Source of the DNA: Polaribacter batillariae
Lineage (GTDB): Bacteria > Bacteroidota > Bacteroidia > Flavobacteriales > Flavobacteriaceae
Direction: 5' to 3'
Assembly (NCBI RefSeq): GCF_017498485.1
Contig: NZ_CP071795.1
Coordinates: forward strand, 992,001 to 1,056,000
Length of the DNA: 64,000 nt
Of this stretch, positions 1 through 8,823 are shown one piece after another. Numbering within the stretch: the first letter of the stretch is position 1; the number at the start of each line of letters is the position of its first letter. The translations under genes and the position numbers were made by a program. Under the pieces are notes generated by a model. It had not been told where the DNA came from. It did not search any database and was given only the letters and a program-made list of their open reading frames with translations.

Positions 1-829
1 AAAAAAGTTAGAAAAAAAAGTGAAAATTCAAGAATTGAATACTACTCAAAAGCTCTCGGATACTAATTTAATTGAAAATAACACAAAAATTCCAACTTTA
101 ACAGAGTTAGGTTTTCAAAATTTTAAAAAAAACGAAAAAACTGCTTTCCCTTTTTCCAGTGGCGAAAATTCGGCATTAGAAAGACTAAACAATTACTTTT
201 TTGAAACTAAAAAAGTTGCTTTTTATAAAAAAACCAGAAACGGTTTAGTTGGTACAGATTATAGTACAAAATTTTCTGCTTGGTTAGCAAACGGAAGTAT
301 TTCAGCAAAAACTATTTATTGGAAAATGAAAGAATTTGAAGCTGAATTTGGCGCAAATCAATCTACTTATTGGGTAATTTTTGAATTGATTTGGAGAGAC
401 TATTTTAAATACATTTCCTTAAAGTATCATTCAAAAATCTTTAAAATTGGTGGAGTTTTAGAAAAAGAATATCATTGGAATACCGATTTAGAAATTATTC
501 AAAAATGGATTGATGGAAAAACAGAAGACGATTTTGTAAACGCCAACATGATAGAACTAAAAGAAACTGGCTGGATGAGCAACAGAGGAAGACAAAATGT
601 TGCCTCATATTTTGCCAAAGAATTACTACAAGATTGGCGAATTGGCGCTGCTTATTTCGAATCGTTGTTAATAGATTGCGATGTGCATAGTAATTATGGA
701 AACTGGATGTATGTTGCTGGTGTTGGAAATGACCCAAGAGATCGAAAATTCAACACAAAATTACAAGCAGAACGTTATGATGCGAATCATAAGTTTAGAA
801 AATTATGGTTGCAAAAAACCTTGTTTTAA
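1..829 (+). CDS. DASH-type cryptochrome/photolyase, C-terminal part
   Basis: The C-terminal FAD-binding half of a DASH cryptochrome, a flavoprotein photolyase active mainly on CPDs in single-stranded DNA. The frame is open to base 1, so the N-terminal antenna domain lies left of the window; the GTG at 20 is not a credible start. DASH hallmarks are visible: GWMSNRGRQNVASYF in the FAD pocket, then DVHSNYGNWMYVAGVGNDP and the RKFNTKLQAERYD C-terminal block. It opens a run of photolyase genes on the same strand. The hairpins just downstream probably end its transcript. Family assignment is firm; repair versus signalling role cannot be told from sequence. Confidence 0.93.
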   Translation, partial: KKLEKKVKIQELNTTQKLSDTNLIENNTKIPTLTELGFQNFKKNEKTAFPFSSGENSALERLNNYFFETKKVAFYKKTRNGLVGTDYSTKFSAWLANGSISAKTIYWKMKEFEAEFGANQSTYWVIFELIWRDYFKYISLKYHSKIFKIGGVLEKEYHWNTDLEIIQKWIDGKTEDDFVNANMIELKETGWMSNRGRQNVASYFAKELLQDWRIGAAYFESLLIDCDVHSNYGNWMYVAGVGNDPRDRKFNTKLQAERYDANHKFRKLWLQKTLF

Positions 830-844
830 GGTTATTAAAATTAG

Positions 845-921
845 TGTCTCCTCGAGCGCAGTCGAGAGGTTTTTTTAAGTTATTTGAATTTTAAATTAGA
901 TCTCGACTGCGCTCGACCTGA
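845..921. repeat. Palindromic intergenic element, two inverted copies
   Basis: CTCGAGCGCAGTCGAGAG at about 850-867 and its near inverse TCTCGACTGCGCTCGACC at about 901-918. The first copy is itself palindromic and is followed by seven T, so it can serve as a terminator for the DASH gene. The two copies can also pair with each other. A similar string (GGAGCGTAGTCGAGA) occurs near 36393, so this is a dispersed palindromic element. Confidence 0.6.
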
Positions 922-969
922 CAAAATTTAATCACATTAAAAACTATTGAATAGAAAACATTATTTTTT

Positions 970-2454
970 ATGAAATCAAATGAAATACATATTATTTTTC
1001 CGCATCAACTTTTTAAAACTTCCAAAGTATTAGCTAAAGTGGATGATATTATTATAGTTGAAGAATATTTGTTTTTCAATCAGTATAAATTTCATCAACA
1101 AAAAATTGCTTTTCACAGAGCAAGTATGAAATCTTATGCGGACTTTTTAACCGAAAAAGGAAAAAAAGTAAGTTATATAGAGGCTAAAAATGAGTTGAGT
1201 GATGTTCGAAAATTACTCCCAAAATTATCAAAAGACGGTGTTTCTAAAATCCACATTATCGACCCAACAGACAATTGGTTAGAAAAACATATTCATCAAT
1301 CTAAAGAAGATTTAGAATTAATTTGTTACGATAATCCTTTATTTATCAATACAAAAGAAGAGTTATCAACTTTTTTTAAACCTACAAAAAAGAAATTTTT
1401 CCAGACTTCATTTTATAAAAGTGAAAGAAAAAATAGAGATATTTTAATGGATGGAAAAAACCATGTTGGTGGTAAATTAACTTTTGATGATGAAAACAGA
1501 AAGAAATATCCGAAGACAAAAACACCTCCAATAATTCAGTTTCCTGCGCAAAATAAATATCACAAAGAAGCTACAAAATATGTAAATGAAAACTTCTCAA
1601 AAAACTACGGAAAACTAAACGAATTTTTAGTGTATCCTATCGATTATAAATCTGCCCAAGAGTGGTTACAACAATTTTTTGAAGTACGTTTTCACGAATT
1701 TGGTGCTTATGAAGATGCAATTGTTAGAGAAGAACATTTTTTGAATCACAGTTTATTATCTCCTTTAATAAATATAGGTTTATTAAATCCAAAATATGTT
1801 ATTGACCAAGCTATAGAATTTTCAAAAAAAAATGATGTTCCTATAAATTCTACAGAAGGTTTTGTGCGTCAAATTTTAGGTTGGCGAGAATTTATAAGAG
1901 GTGTTTACGAAGTAAAAGGAACTGAAGAACGCACCAAAAACTTCTGGAAATTCAGTAGAAAAATACCAAAATCTTTTTATGATGGTACAACTGGCATTCA
2001 ACCTATAGACGATGTGATTAAAAAAGTAAATAAAACTGCTTACGCACATCACATAGAACGCTTAATGATTTTAGGGAATTTTATGGTCTTGTGTGAGTTT
2101 GACCCAGATGAAGTTTACCAATGGTTTATGGAACTTTTTATTGATGCTTACGATTGGGTTATGGTACCCAATGTTTATGGAATGAGTTTATTTGCAGATG
2201 GAGGATTAATGAGTACCAAACCTTATATAAGTAGTAGTAATTACATCATGAAAATGAGCAATTACAAAAAAGGCGATTGGCAAAAAACTTGGGATGGTTT
2301 GTTCTGGACTTTTATGGACAAGCACAGAGATTTCTTTTTAAGCAACCCAAGATTGGGAATGCTAATAAGAACTTTCGACAAAATGAATCAAGATAAAAAA
2401 GAAGCACATTTCGAAAACGCTAAATTATTTTTAAATCAATTAGACCATGAGTAA
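970..2454 (+). CDS. PhrB-like photolyase-related protein (DPRP family)
   Basis: A 494-residue protein of the family named deoxyribodipyrimidine photolyase-related, whose characterised members (PhrB, CryB) are (6-4) photolyases or cryptochromes with FAD and a 4Fe-4S cluster. Recognised by the IIFPHQLF start, the REFIRGVYE region near residue 315, and DAYDWVMVPNVYGMSLFADGG followed by STKPYISSSNYIMKMSNY near 390-435. Only two cysteines occur in the whole protein (ICYD, near residue 114, and VLCEFD, near 372), so the four-Cys cluster of PhrB cannot form; the Cys-rich segment is replaced by KKGDWQKTWDGLFW. Its stop overlaps the next photolyase start by eight bases, so the two are co-translated. 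Fold is secure, substrate is not. Confidence 0.9.
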   Translation: MKSNEIHIIFPHQLFKTSKVLAKVDDIIIVEEYLFFNQYKFHQQKIAFHRASMKSYADFLTEKGKKVSYIEAKNELSDVRKLLPKLSKDGVSKIHIIDPTDNWLEKHIHQSKEDLELICYDNPLFINTKEELSTFFKPTKKKFFQTSFYKSERKNRDILMDGKNHVGGKLTFDDENRKKYPKTKTPPIIQFPAQNKYHKEATKYVNENFSKNYGKLNEFLVYPIDYKSAQEWLQQFFEVRFHEFGAYEDAIVREEHFLNHSLLSPLINIGLLNPKYVIDQAIEFSKKNDVPINSTEGFVRQILGWREFIRGVYEVKGTEERTKNFWKFSRKIPKSFYDGTTGIQPIDDVIKKVNKTAYAHHIERLMILGNFMVLCEFDPDEVYQWFMELFIDAYDWVMVPNVYGMSLFADGGLMSTKPYISSSNYIMKMSNYKKGDWQKTWDGLFWTFMDKHRDFFLSNPRLGMLIRTFDKMNQDKKEAHFENAKLFLNQLDHE

Positions 2455-2827
2455 CAGAGAAGAAATAAATATTGTTTGGTTTAAACGCGATTTAAGAATT
2501 CAGGATAACGAAGCGATTTACAATGCGCTGGCCTCAAAAAAAAGAGTTCTTTTTATATACGTTTTTGAAAAATCACTACAAGATGACATTCACTATAGTG
2601 AGCGTCATTGGAATTTTATAAAACAATCTTTAGTAGATTTAAATGAAGATTTAAAAAAATATGACTCAGAAATACTATGTGTTTCATCAGAAATAAATAC
2701 CACATTTAATCAACTTTTAAACACCTATAAAATAAATACTGTTTTTTCGCATCAAGAAACAGGTTTGTTACTAACATACAATAGAGATAAAGATTTTGCA
2801 CGATTTTGTAGAAACAACTCCATTAAA

Positions 2828-4223
2828 CCCGCATTATGCATTAGGAATACACAAAAGGAGGACTTAAATCATTAATTTGGGAGAATAAGCCATCCATCCA
2901 AGGTCTTTTTTTAGTGTTTAAAGCAATCTTTAAGACCTTTCTGTTAGCATGATTTACTGTCCAAGCTCCTAATGCAAAGCAATAGACTTTTAGGGTTTTT
3001 AAAGTTGCTCGATTATGATGATTTAAGGCAAAATGTCTAAACAAACTCATTAGGTTATAAGCCACCATAATGAATCTAAAGGAAGCCTCAGTTGCCCAAA
3101 AATCCTTTAAACAAAAGTTATCTAATCCAAAGTCTTCTTTGAGTTCTTTGATTCTGTTTTCACAATCAGCTCTGGTGTTGTAGATATTCCAAACTTGGTC
3201 TAGCGGTAAATCTAGATTGGTTACATAGCAACTAAAACGATAACCAGGCAGATCATCAAAAAGTAATTTTCCAGCTGCTTTTGGACGATCTTCTACTTTC
3301 TTTTTTATGACAATATAGCGCCTTGACTTACCATCTGTATGGTTAAAAATCATCTCATTAAGCTCAATTCCTTTTGTGAGTTCTATCCAATTATCCAAAC
3401 CCCAAACTGCATTTTTTATATTTGGGTACATACGTGCTGCCATAATGTAATTGAGTTGTTTGCCTTCTAGATAATCTAATAAATCTTGTGTGTAAAAACC
3501 ACTATCTGCACGAACTAAACCAACTCTTTTGTCCTTTAAAGCTTCATTGAAGGTTTCTTCCATAAACTCTTTACAGCTACTACTATCTGCTGTATTGCCT
3601 GGTCTTAACCAAGCATTGGCAACCATTCTGGTTTGGCTTACAAAGGCCATTAATGGGTGATGTGAGTTCCTGCCTTTTTTATTGGGATTATAACCTTTTG
3701 CGCTACCTTGTTGCTCTCCATATCTTGTAATAACTGTGCTATCAAAATCTATAGTTAAGTTGTCAACATCTAATTGCTTGAAAAACCAATGTTGCAACTT
3801 TGGAAATACTTCTGTATTGCGCTTTTGAGAAAACTTGCCAAAAAAACGACTATAGGTACTTTGTGATGGCATACGATTCCATCCAAAAATATCTTGCAAT
3901 GTGCTATCATAACGTAACCAATCACAATGGATATAACGAGAAGCTCCTGTCCAAATACTCAACCAAAAAGCTTCAGTTATATGTGCAGGATTATAACCTG
4001 CATTAGAGCTTGGTTGAGGTAAATCTAATTGTGCTAGTTGTTCTCTAATTTCTGTTTGATCAATAAAACGCTTCATTAAGCTCATCCCTCCAAAAGGGGT
4101 GACTTTCTTACTTGAATACTCAATAGGGAGATTAACCATTTGGGTTATGTGTTAAATTCGCTATAAAGCTAATAATCATAAGCGTTTATACAAAATTTTA
4201 AATCATCTATTGCATAATTCAGG
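2828..4223 (-). mobile_element. IS1380-family insertion sequence, complete
   Basis: A 1396-bp element carrying one intact transposase gene. Its ends are imperfect inverted repeats (CCCGCATTATGCATTAG on the left, CCTGAATTATGCAATAG read inward from the right). A 5-bp target duplication TTAAA flanks it at 2823-2827 and 4224-4228. It sits inside a photolyase gene, opposite to that gene's direction. The intact transposase and clean duplication suggest a recent insertion. Confidence 0.88.
2841..4139 (-). CDS. IS1380-family DDE transposase
   Basis: A 432-residue transposase of the IS1380 type (DDE domain, group 1). It catalyses cut-and-paste movement of the surrounding element. Visible motifs are IDFDSTVITRYGEQQG near residue 133, the GYNPNKKGRNSHHPL block, RADSGFYTQDLLDYLEG with the second acidic residue near 217, and the RADCENRIKELKEDF segment near 320 with the catalytic Glu. 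Length is normal for the family and there is no frame break, so the element may still be mobile. Confidence 0.93.
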   Translation of the reverse strand: MVNLPIEYSSKKVTPFGGMSLMKRFIDQTEIREQLAQLDLPQPSSNAGYNPAHITEAFWLSIWTGASRYIHCDWLRYDSTLQDIFGWNRMPSQSTYSRFFGKFSQKRNTEVFPKLQHWFFKQLDVDNLTIDFDSTVITRYGEQQGSAKGYNPNKKGRNSHHPLMAFVSQTRMVANAWLRPGNTADSSSCKEFMEETFNEALKDKRVGLVRADSGFYTQDLLDYLEGKQLNYIMAARMYPNIKNAVWGLDNWIELTKGIELNEMIFNHTDGKSRRYIVIKKKVEDRPKAAGKLLFDDLPGYRFSCYVTNLDLPLDQVWNIYNTRADCENRIKELKEDFGLDNFCLKDFWATEASFRFIMVAYNLMSLFRHFALNHHNRATLKTLKVYCFALGAWTVNHANRKVLKIALNTKKRPWMDGLFSQINDLSPPFVYS

Positions 4224-5450
4224 TTAAATGGAAAGAAAATAAAAACAATGCGATTTTAAGAGGTTTATTAAATAGAGAAGATTGGTTTGATCATTGGGAA
4301 GAATACATGAATGCCAATCAAATAAAAATAAATTTTAAAACAGAAAAACTAGTATCGTCAGCAGAAATTGCCAATTTAAAAAAAGGGTTTACTGTTGTTG
4401 ATTTACAAACAACTCCTTCAAAAAAATTTCAAAAAGGAGGCACAAAAACAGCTTGGAAATATGCCAATACTTTTTTTGAAACAAGGCACAAACAATACAT
4501 GTTTCACATTTCAAAACCAGCTTTGGCAAGAGAAAGCTGTAGCAGACTGTCACCTTATATTTCTTGGGGAAATGTTTCCATAAGACAAATATTTCAAAAA
4601 GCAAACGAAGCTAAAAACAATAACAATAAAAACATTTAGATGCTTTTATATCTCGTTTAAGATGGCAAGCTCATTTTATTCAAAAGTTTGAAATGGAACA
4701 TACCATGGAAAAAGCTAGTTTAAATAAAGGTTTTAGAAAATTAAAAAAAAGTATCTCAGAAAAATATCAAGAAGCTTGGAAAACCGGACAAACAGGTTTC
4801 CCTTTAGTAGATGCAAGTATGCGCTGCTTAAATGAAACTGGTTATTTAAATTTTAGAATGCGCGCACTATTAGTTTCATTTTTTACACATATTTTATGGC
4901 AACCTTGGCAAGATGCTAGCAAACATTTATCGCAAATGTTTTTAGATTTTGAACCTGGAATTCATTTTCCTCAATTACAAATGAACTCTGGTGAAACTGG
5001 TTTAGATACACTCCGCATTTACAACCCAATTAAAAACAGTAAAGAGCATGATGAAGATGTTGCTTTTATTAAAAAATGGGTTCCAGAATTAGCAAATTTA
5101 CCAACTGCATTTATTCATGAACCATATTTAATGACCTCTTTAGATGAGCAATTTAATAATTTCCATTTAGGTAAAAACTACCCAAAAACAATTGTAGATA
5201 TTAATTTGACTCGTAAAAAAGCCACTGAAATTCTTTGGAAAATGAAAGACAATCCTGATGTTATAGCAGAAAACAGAAGAATTTTAAAAAAACACACCAT
5301 CACAAGTAGTAATAAAATGGTATAAAATAATCACCTTACAATCAAATTATTAAACCCAAATAGAAGATGGTTTTGTTAATACTTTTATAATTTTTGTTTA
5401 TCTATATTAAAAAATAGTTAAACAAAAATATATTTTATGTATCTTTGAGT

Positions 5451-5885
5451 GTGATTTTTAATACAACACATACAAATAAAGATGCAGAAACTACAATAAA
5501 CGATTTAGTTGGAGCACGTTATTCTTTTATAGAAGCTATAAAAATGAAAGGTGTAGGATCTAAAAGAATGGTAGTTACAGACGTAAGTCAAGGATTTAAA
5601 AATGTAATGAATACAGTTTCCGACATCAATTATGCGAATATCGAAATCAGAAAAAAAGGCATTCTTATTCACATCAATAAAGGATTAAAAAACTTCAGTT
5701 GGGCAATTCCTTTTTATCAATTATACATGTATAAAACAAATGGTTTTAGTATTCATGCCCAAGGCAACTTTGTGAGATTTACAAACAACAAACTACTAAA
5801 AGAAAATAAAAAATTTATTGCAAAACTAGTGGATTTAAAAATCGAAAACAACAAGAATTACGAGTCTTATAACACTATAAATTAA
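5451..5885 (+). CDS. Conserved hypothetical protein in the photolyase island
   Basis: About 144 residues with no family I can name. The text reads VIFNTTHTNKDAETTIN then DLVGARYSFIEAIKMKGVG, with a basic, Asn-rich C-terminus; no signal peptide or membrane segment is seen. I prefer the GTG at 5451 over the TTG at 5445. A TATCTTTG box (5440-5447) fits the Bacteroidetes -7 consensus, which would make the message almost leaderless if used. The neighbouring DUF2805 gene starts 12 bases after its stop, so the two probably share a transcript. Confidence 0.65.
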   Translation: MIFNTTHTNKDAETTINDLVGARYSFIEAIKMKGVGSKRMVVTDVSQGFKNVMNTVSDINYANIEIRKKGILIHINKGLKNFSWAIPFYQLYMYKTNGFSIHAQGNFVRFTNNKLLKENKKFIAKLVDLKIENNKNYESYNTIN

Positions 5886-5896
5886 ATTGATAAGAA

Positions 5897-6169
5897 ATGG
5901 TTTTAGATGGTATAGCAATTGATAGAATAATAGAAATGGCTTGGGAAGACAGAACAACTTTTGAAGCAATTCAGTTTCAGTTTGGTTTAAAAGAACAAGA
6001 AGTTATCGATTTAATGCGAAGAGAAATGAAGCCAAAAAGCTTTAAAATGTGGCGAAAAAGAGTACAAGGAAGAAAAACGAAACACGAAAAATTAAGAACC
6101 TTTGAAAAAGGCAGATTCAAATGTTCTAGACAAAAACAAATATCAAACAACTCTATAGCAAAAAGATAA
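5897..6169 (+). CDS. DUF2805 / TIGR03643-family small protein
   Basis: A 90-residue basic protein matching the DUF2805 (TIGR03643) family: IDRIIEMAWEDRTTFEAIQ followed by FGLKEQEVIDLMRREMKPKSFKMWRKRVQGR. The EQEVIDLMR helix and the basic tail suggest a small helix-turn-helix-like fold, but no function is established for the family. As far as I know such genes often sit beside photolyase genes, as here. It follows the preceding hypothetical by 12 bases. Confidence 0.82.
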   Translation: MVLDGIAIDRIIEMAWEDRTTFEAIQFQFGLKEQEVIDLMRREMKPKSFKMWRKRVQGRKTKHEKLRTFEKGRFKCSRQKQISNNSIAKR

Positions 6170-6229
6170 AAATCGTGCTTTGCTTTTAAGGTTAGAGTAC
6201 TTAAAGACAGCACATAAAAAAGACAAAAA

Positions 6230-6928
6230 ATGATTACAGAAGTAATAACAAAAGAAAAAGAATTTTCAGAAAAATTAAACGGCTTTTCATTTGAAGAAGT
6301 TGGAGACGACCATTTATTTACAGGTTTAGAAACTCCAATGAAACCAAATGCGTTTGAAATTTCTGATGAAGAAAAAAAAGAAAAAATTGCTCATTTATTT
6401 TCAGAAATAATGGATGTAATGGGGTTGGATTTAACAGACGATTCTTTACAAGGTACTCCAAAAAGAGTTGCCAAAATGTATATTGAAGAAATATTTAGCG
6501 GTTTAAATCCTGCAAATAAGCCAAAAGTTGCTTTGTTTGATAATAAATACCAATACAACCAAATGTTGGTAGAAAAGAATATTACTTTTTATTCGAATTG
6601 CGAACATCATTTTGTACCAATTATTGGTAAAGCTCACGTTGCTTACATTTCTTCAGGAAAAGTAATTGGTCTTTCTAAATTGAACAGAATTGTACAATAT
6701 TATGCAAAAAGACCTCAAGTTCAAGAAAGATTAACCAACCAAATTGCAGAAGAATTAAAAGCAATTTTAAATACAGAAGACGTTGCCGTAATTATTGATG
6801 CAAAACATTTATGTGTTTCTTCAAGAGGAATAAAAGACGATACCTCTTCAACAGTTACTTCTTATTTTGGAGGAAAATTTAACAATCAAGAAAAAATAGC
6901 AGAATTACAAAATACATTAAAGTACTAA
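6230..6928 (+). CDS. folE: GTP cyclohydrolase I
   Basis: A 232-residue cytosolic enzyme that converts GTP to 7,8-dihydroneopterin triphosphate, the first step of folate and pterin synthesis. The zinc and active-site region is clear: YSNCEHHFVPIIGKAHVAY near residue 125 (Cys and two His), SKLNRIVQYYAKRPQVQERL near 150, and HLCVSSRGIKDDTSS with the second Cys near 194. The N-terminus is longer than the E. coli enzyme by a normal margin. Its place among photolyase genes makes sense because methenyltetrahydrofolate is a photolyase antenna cofactor. It ends two bases before the next small gene. Confidence 0.97.
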   Translation: MITEVITKEKEFSEKLNGFSFEEVGDDHLFTGLETPMKPNAFEISDEEKKEKIAHLFSEIMDVMGLDLTDDSLQGTPKRVAKMYIEEIFSGLNPANKPKVALFDNKYQYNQMLVEKNITFYSNCEHHFVPIIGKAHVAYISSGKVIGLSKLNRIVQYYAKRPQVQERLTNQIAEELKAILNTEDVAVIIDAKHLCVSSRGIKDDTSSTVTSYFGGKFNNQEKIAELQNTLKY

Positions 6929-6930
6929 TT

Positions 6931-7158
6931 ATGAAAGAATTAATGGAAAAAGCCTTGGAATTCGAAACAAGAAAAATGAGATTTCCAACCACCAGCGATC
7001 GCATTATGGCGGCAAGAGAAGCAAAGAATTTAGTTTTAAGTTTAAACGAAATTTACAAAAAAAACAAAGACGAAAAAATTATGGATATTATGAAAAGACT
7101 TACTGTAATTAAGCAAAGAATCGAGAAACGTTTAAAGGGAAAACCTTTAACTGCATAA
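6931..7158 (+). CDS. Small hypothetical protein, paralogue A
   Basis: A 75-residue, highly charged helical protein starting two bases after folE, so translationally linked to it. It is a tandem paralogue of the gene at 7237: both share the pattern FETRKMRFPTTSDRI / AREAKNLVLSLNE and end in KRLTVIKQRIEKRLKGKP. No domain is recognised and there is no signal peptide. I cannot assign a function. Confidence 0.72.
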   Translation: MKELMEKALEFETRKMRFPTTSDRIMAAREAKNLVLSLNEIYKKNKDEKIMDIMKRLTVIKQRIEKRLKGKPLTA

Positions 7159-7236
7159 TAAATTCACTTTTTACTTGCTTTTCTAACAATTATAATTATA
7201 TTCGAAAATTAGAAAAAAAATCGAATACATATTATA

Positions 7237-7452
7237 ATGACATTAAAAGAAAAGGCCGTAGAATTTGAAAATAGAAAATTCTCATTTAAAACTACAAGTG
7301 ATAGAATTTTAGCATCAAGAGAAGTAAAAGCTTTAGTATTAGAGCTTAACGAAGAATATAAAAAAGACAAAGATCCAGAATTAATGGATTTAATGAAGCG
7401 TTTAACAGTGGTAAAACAAAAAATTGAAAAACGCTTGAAAGGAAGACCTTAA
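7237..7452 (+). CDS. Small hypothetical protein, paralogue B
   Basis: A 71-residue charged helical protein, a near copy of the gene at 6931 by tandem duplication (FENRKFSFKTTSDRILASRE, then KRLTVVKQKIEKRLKGRP). It is separated from the first copy by 78 bases and lies eight bases before the SDR gene. No known domain. Keeping two similar copies suggests both are used, but the role is unknown. Confidence 0.72.
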   Translation: MTLKEKAVEFENRKFSFKTTSDRILASREVKALVLELNEEYKKDKDPELMDLMKRLTVVKQKIEKRLKGRP

Positions 7453-7459
7453 AAGCATT

Positions 7460-8143
7460 ATGAGAAAAATAGTAGTTATTGGAGGAAGCAAAGGAATTGG
7501 AAACGCCATTGTAAATGCTTTAGTTGAAAAAAACGAAGTTATTAACATCAGTAGATCTGCTCCTTTGCAGCCTCACACTAATCTCACTCATCATAATTGC
7601 AATATTTTAAAAGATGCTTTACCAGATATTGAAACTATAGACGCTTTAATTTATTGTCCTGGAAGTATTAACTTAAAACCAATTTCGAGATTAAAGTTAG
7701 AAGACTTTAGAAACGATTTCGAAATTAACGTTGTTGGTGCTGTAAAAGCAATTCAGCATTATTTACCTTCATTAAAAAAAGGAAGCAACCCTAATATTTT
7801 ATTATTTAGTACAGTTGCTGCCAAATTGGGCATGCCTTTTCACGCGAGTGTAGCTGCTGCAAAATCTGCTGTAGAAGGCTTAACAAAATCTTTAGGGGCA
7901 GAATTTGCACCAACAATTCGTGTAAATGCAATTGCACCTACAGTTACAAACACAGCATTGGCCTCTAAACTTTTAAGAAACGAACGTATGGTAGAAAATA
8001 TCACAGAACGTCATCCTCTTAAAAAATTCTTACAGCCTGCTGAAGTTGCAGATTTGGCAACTTTCTTAATTTCTGACAAAGCAACATCTATTTCTGGACA
8101 AATTTTCGAATTAGACTGCGGAATTGTCAGTTTTAAAATTTAA
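7460..8143 (+). CDS. SDR-family oxidoreductase-like protein, atypical active site
   Basis: A 227-residue Rossmann-fold protein of the short-chain dehydrogenase family. The dinucleotide motif VIGGSKGIGNAI is at the N-terminus and the FELDCGIVS end is typical. The usual YxxxK pair is altered: the segment reads FHASVAAAKSAVEGL, where the Lys is kept but the Tyr position four residues earlier is Val. Either the chemistry differs or it binds NAD(P) without classical dehydrogenase activity. It follows the small paralogues by eight bases and belongs to the photolyase island. Confidence 0.88.
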   Translation: MRKIVVIGGSKGIGNAIVNALVEKNEVINISRSAPLQPHTNLTHHNCNILKDALPDIETIDALIYCPGSINLKPISRLKLEDFRNDFEINVVGAVKAIQHYLPSLKKGSNPNILLFSTVAAKLGMPFHASVAAAKSAVEGLTKSLGAEFAPTIRVNAIAPTVTNTALASKLLRNERMVENITERHPLKKFLQPAEVADLATFLISDKATSISGQIFELDCGIVSFKI

Positions 8144-8360
8144 AATAGATGGACCAATAGCTACGATATTAAAATTAATAGTTTACAAAAAAAAAGCTAT
8201 TGATTTATCTGAATACAAAAAAAATATATTTTACTTGTAAATGTGGTTTTACTTCACAATAAGTTTTTAACTGAAACCTTTTTCATAGAACAGATAGTAA
8301 TTAAAAACATTTACAAGCCGAGAATTTATTAAAAAAAACAAAACTACTAAACTTCTAAAA

Positions 8361-8822
8361 ATGAAACAATTAAAGCTTACCATCTTATTTTTAATCATTA
8401 ATTTTGGTGGATTGGCCATTGGAAATTGGTTGATGGAAAATGGACCAATGACAGATTGGTACCTTAACTTAAACAAAGCTCCTTGGACACCTCCAGGTTG
8501 GGTTTTTGGGGTAGCTTGGACCTTGATTATGATTTGCTTTTCAATATATTTAGGCAAACTTTTTTCTGAAGAAAATACCCAAAAAACGAAACTTGTTTTT
8601 CTTTTTCAATTTATATTGAATGTCAGCTGGAATTATATTTTCTTCAATCAGCATTTGGTTTTATTCGGGTTGATAACCATTACTCTATTAACTTCCCTCC
8701 TCTTTTATTACTTCTTTAAACTAAGTGCTAAAGTAAAAAATTATAAATATTTGTTACTCCCTTACATGATTTGGTTGTGCATTGCAACTTCCTTAAATCT
8801 TTATGTTTTTATACACAATTAA
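8361..8822 (+). CDS. tspO: TspO/MBR family tryptophan-rich membrane protein
   Basis: A 153-residue integral inner-membrane protein with five predicted helices. The family binds porphyrins and other tetrapyrroles and acts in light or oxidative-stress responses. Hallmarks are the LNKAPWTPPGWVFGVAWT segment near residues 37-54 and the later NVSWNYIFF segment. It overlaps the photolyase region functionally: tetrapyrroles are photosensitisers. The SRPBCC gene begins two bases after its stop. The A-rich 216 bases upstream hold no gene that I can see. Confidence 0.92.
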   Translation: MKQLKLTILFLIINFGGLAIGNWLMENGPMTDWYLNLNKAPWTPPGWVFGVAWTLIMICFSIYLGKLFSEENTQKTKLVFLFQFILNVSWNYIFFNQHLVLFGLITITLLTSLLFYYFFKLSAKVKNYKYLLLPYMIWLCIATSLNLYVFIHN

Positions 8823-8823
8823 A

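Larger units (their letters stand above)
2447..5325 (+). pseudogene. Cryptochrome/photolyase split by an IS1380 element
   Basis: A photolyase gene in three open pieces. Residues 1-127 (from 2447, NIVWFKRDLRIQDNEA) run into the IS at 2828. Coding resumes at 4229, and removing the IS plus one TTAAA copy gives NNSIKWKENKNNAILRGLL in frame. A second break lies in the A5 run at 4628-4632: one extra A gives AFISRLRWQAHFIQKFEME and joins the last piece, which has TGQTGFPLVDASMRCL and IHFPQLQMNSGETGLDTLRIYNP. That last motif differs from the NWQWVAG of classical CPD photolyases, so the subclass is uncertain. The IS insertion is real; the A-run break may be a base-calling error. As it stands no active enzyme is made. 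Confidence 0.88.

Noticed and set aside
495..737. Antisense ORF in the DASH gene, and similar ORFs at 5977, 8267, 9165, 10553, 48876 and 53879
   Set aside because: They overlap strong genes, have unlikely composition and carry no recognisable domain.
8144..8360. Possible regulatory RNA before tspO
   Set aside because: The stretch is A/T-rich without a convincing stem or conserved motif.
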